6,858 bases of DNA from Thermoanaerobaculales bacterium (GTDB lineage: Bacteria; Acidobacteriota; Thermoanaerobaculia; Thermoanaerobaculales; Sulfomarinibacteraceae), in assembly GCA_029938595.1 (NCBI GenBank), contig JAOZUP010000160.1, forward strand, positions 912 through 7,769, read 5' to 3'. Below, one piece after another: positions 5,520-6,858 of this stretch (its first letter is position 1; each line of letters starts with the position of its first letter). The position numbers and the translations under genes are program-made. The notes beneath the pieces are model-generated. The model saw only the letters and a list, made by a program, of their open reading frames with translations. It had not been told where the DNA came from and did not search any database.

Positions 5520-6412
5520 GAAGGGCGCTGATCGCAGTCCTGCTGCTTGCCGGTCTCGCGCTGCCGCAGCTCGCCAAGGCGGGTGCAATCACCTTTAGCA
5601 CCGCCCTGCCGGTGGCCGAGGGCCAGGGGGTGCTGAGGCTGCAGCTCATCGGTGTGCGGGCGGGCGACGACCCGACCCCGCTCGACCGCGAGCTGCGGGT
5701 CAACGCGCTCGGGGTCGTCGTCGCCTACGGTGTGACGTCGAAGTGGACGCTCTTTGCCGCCGTGCCCGTGCGTGACCTCCGCCTCGACCTCGACACCCCG
5801 GTGGGCCGCGTCGCGCGCAGCGCGTCGGGTCTGGGTGACCTGCGCCTCCTCGCCCGCTACACCGTGCTGCAACGCGACGAGCCTGGCAAGACCCTGCGGT
5901 TGGCCCCGTTCGTGGGGTTCGAGGCGCCGACCGGCGCCGATGACAGGGGCGATGATCTCGGGCTCCTGCCGCTGCCGGTACAGCCGGGCTCCGGATCCTG
6001 GGATGCCGTCGCCGGCATCTCGCTGACCCGCCAGACCCTCGGCTGGGAGGCCGACGCCTCGGTGGCCTACACCCTCGCCGGGTCCGGCGACTGGTTCGAT
6101 CTCGGTGACGAGGCGCGCCTCGACCTCTCCTACCAGCACCGGATCGCTCCCCGGAAGCTCGGCAGCGGCGTGCCCGCCTTCCTTTACGCGGTTCTCGAGA
6201 GCAACCTCGTGTGGCGCGGCCGGACCGTGATCGGCGGCATCGAGAACCCAGCCAGTGGAGGCACGACATGGTTCCTGTCCCCCGGCCTCCAGTACGTCAC
6301 TCGCCGACTCGTGATCGAGGGCGTTGTGCAGATCCCCGTGGTCCAGAACCTCGGCCCCGGCGCGCTGGAGATGAACTGGGTCGCGAGGCTCGGCGTCAGG
6401 ATCTACTTATGA
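5516..6412 (+). CDS. Outer-membrane beta-barrel protein (MetA/phenol-degradation-like 'transporter' family)
   Basis: The protein has 298 residues, with a signal peptide (residues 1-22, RRALIAVLLLAGLALPQLAKA) followed by many alternating amphipathic strands. Examples are LRLQLIGVRAG, LGVVVAYGVTSKWTLFAAVPVRDLRL, DLRLLARYTVLQ, LRLAPFVGFEAPTG, WEADASVAYTLAG and ARLDLSYQHRIA. It ends LEMNWVARLGVRIYL, a final strand near the C-terminus as in outer-membrane barrels. The pattern SGLGDLRLLARY together with APFVGFEAPTG is typical of proteins annotated as 'transporter' or Phenol_MetA_deg barrels. It overlaps the HMA gene by ATGA at the start and the NHL gene by ATGA at its end (6409-6412), so the three are one translational unit. 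A role as outer-membrane route or binding partner for metal handled by the HMA protein is inferred from context. The exact family is less certain than the barrel nature. Confidence 0.75.
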   Translation: MRRALIAVLLLAGLALPQLAKAGAITFSTALPVAEGQGVLRLQLIGVRAGDDPTPLDRELRVNALGVVVAYGVTSKWTLFAAVPVRDLRLDLDTPVGRVARSASGLGDLRLLARYTVLQRDEPGKTLRLAPFVGFEAPTGADDRGDDLGLLPLPVQPGSGSWDAVAGISLTRQTLGWEADASVAYTLAGSGDWFDLGDEARLDLSYQHRIAPRKLGSGVPAFLYAVLESNLVWRGRTVIGGIENPASGGTTWFLSPGLQYVTRRLVIEGVVQIPVVQNLGPGALEMNWVARLGVRIYL

Positions 6413-6597
6413 GAAGGCGATCGGTCTGGGTCGGCGCTGCCGTGGTCGTGGTGGCGGTGGGGTGCCTGGCGGTCCGCGCCTGGTTCCCCGGCGCGGCCGA
6501 GCCGGGATACTCCGTCGCCGGCGAGTGGGGAGGGGAGGGGGACGGCCCCGGCCTGTTTGACGGGCCGATCGGTATCGCGGTTGCCGGCGACGGCCGG
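6409..6597 (+). pseudogene. 5' fragment of a membrane-anchored NHL beta-propeller protein
   Basis: The frame starts ATG at 6409 in an ATGA overlap with the barrel gene. Residues 5-25 are one hydrophobic segment (VWVGAAVVVVAVGCLAV), either a signal anchor or a lipoprotein signal with C19 as lipid site (A-V-G-C). EWGGEGDGPGLFDGPIGIAV (residues 39-58) follows, the typical entry strand of an NHL repeat, normally continued as GDGxVYVADxGNxRIQ. Here it reads AGDGRHRAH, and the match ends at about residue 62. After that the frame stays open to the window edge (6858), but only as the antisense of the thioredoxin-like gene on the other strand, so that part is not real protein. Complete NHL proteins have five or six repeats, several hundred residues. 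The gene is therefore cut off by a junction at about 6583-6598. Confidence 0.7.
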
Positions 6598-6598
6598 C
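6583..6598. repeat. GCCGGC inverted repeat at the junction of two truncated genes
   Basis: GCCGGC (6583-6588), spacer GACG, GCCGGC (6593-6598). It is read as A-G-D-G of the NHL gene on the plus strand and as P-A-V-A-G of the thioredoxin-like gene on the minus strand, so both families match up to this point from opposite sides and neither continues beyond it. Confidence 0.7.
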
Positions 6599-6765
6599 AC
6601 CGAGCTCACGCCGAGCTCCTTGGCTCGGACGGCGACCTGCGGGTCGTGCATGTCGAGCACGCTGATGTCGCACGACGGGCAGGCGAGCCGGCGAACCATT
6701 TCCACGATTGGATCACACGCGGGACAGCCCGCGCTGAACACCTCGATCAGTCTCTTGTCACTCAT

Positions 6766-6858
6766 CTGACACCTCCTCGAGCGCGCCGAGCCCACCTGTC
6801 TCACCGGGTGCCGTCGCGAGGGTGGCGAGGCGCCGTGCTCAGTGGCGTTGACGATCCG
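6766..6858. other. Upstream region of the minus-strand gene, nothing else identified
   Basis: Apart from the ribosome site at 6771-6778 I see no gene or promoter. In minus-strand orientation two of the three frames hit stops within 20 codons, and the third, in frame with the thioredoxin-like gene, has no recognisable protein pattern. Confidence 0.4.
6771..6778 (-). promoter_or_regulatory. Shine-Dalgarno of the minus-strand thioredoxin-like gene
   Basis: The minus strand reads GAGGAGGT, 5 bases before ATG 6765-6763. It is a near-perfect ribosome site and sets the start 13 codons inside the longer possible reading that begins at 6804. Confidence 0.75.

Larger units (their letters stand above)
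6403..6765 (-). pseudogene. Small thioredoxin-like protein with two CPxC motifs, 3' end replaced
   Basis: On the minus strand, ATG 6765-6763 is preceded by GAGGAGGT. The first 59 residues are a convincing small thioredoxin-fold protein: IEVFSAGCPAC (C14 and C17) after the first strand, a second pair LACPSC (C29 and C32), the strand VLDMHD, then the cis-Pro loop GVSSVPAV (V56-P57). In related proteins, as I recall them, the loop continues as a VVDGKL-type hairpin and a last helix. Here the sequence changes after V59 (6589) to GNRDTDRPVKQAG and runs to a stop at 6403 as the antisense of the NHL gene start. The fold therefore lacks its last strands and helix, and a protein made from it would be 120 residues with a foreign tail. 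It has no signal peptide and is probably cytoplasmic, a thiol or metal-binding partner for the HMA system. Family call firm, intactness rejected. Confidence 0.75.

Noticed and set aside
4985..6139. Open frame of 384 codons on the minus strand
   Set aside because: It runs antisense through the HMA and barrel genes, both with clear signal peptides, motifs and ribosome sites. It has no protein pattern.
6598..6858. Continuation of the NHL gene to the right edge
   Set aside because: The frame is open but translates to antisense of the thioredoxin-like gene, without any NHL repeat.

Overview
The window is GC-rich bacterial DNA with nine genes that look intact, one gene cut by the left edge and three broken or chimeric pieces. 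Two signal peptides followed by a periplasmic thioredoxin-like protein and an outer-membrane barrel point to a diderm (Gram-negative-type) bacterium. FmdE- and YeeE/TauE-type genes are common in anaerobic or sulfur-active lineages such as Desulfobacterota and Acidobacteriota, but nothing here fixes the phylum.

Region 1 (1-4737, all + strand) reads as one long operon with gaps of 0-52 bp. It starts with the tail of a membrane protein. An arsEFG-type trio follows: a cytoplasmic small thioredoxin-like protein (ArsE), an exported thioredoxin-like protein (ArsF) and a CcdA/DsbD-like membrane protein (ArsG). Then come a YeeE/YedE thiosulfate-type importer, a chimeric remnant of an RND pump, a TauE/SafE sulfur-anion permease and an FmdE-domain protein with a C-terminal zinc finger. 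The cysteine-bearing trio has the three-compartment layout of a DsbD relay, and it is linked to two sulfur-oxyanion transporters. I suggest that this block couples thiol reduction to arsenical or sulfur-oxyanion handling. That is inference.

Region 2 (4738-5000) is a 263-bp noncoding spacer. Its right half holds the clearest regulatory signal in the window: a MerR-family metal promoter of the ZntR/CadR/MerR type, with a 20-bp spacer and a 10+2+10 dyad.

Region 3 (5001-6858) is the operon driven by that promoter: an exported heavy-metal-associated (HMA, MerP-like) protein, an outer-membrane beta-barrel and the start of a membrane-anchored NHL beta-propeller protein, joined by ATGA overlaps. The NHL gene ends abruptly near 6583-6598. 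From there the + strand is the complement of a small thioredoxin-like gene that runs towards it and is itself missing its 3' end. The two truncated genes collide head-on inside a GCCGGC-GACG-GCCGGC palindrome, which suggests an inversion or deletion, or a chimeric assembly join.

Overall the window looks like an accessory region for metal, metalloid and sulfur handling, with at least two scars (2705-3277 and about 6590).
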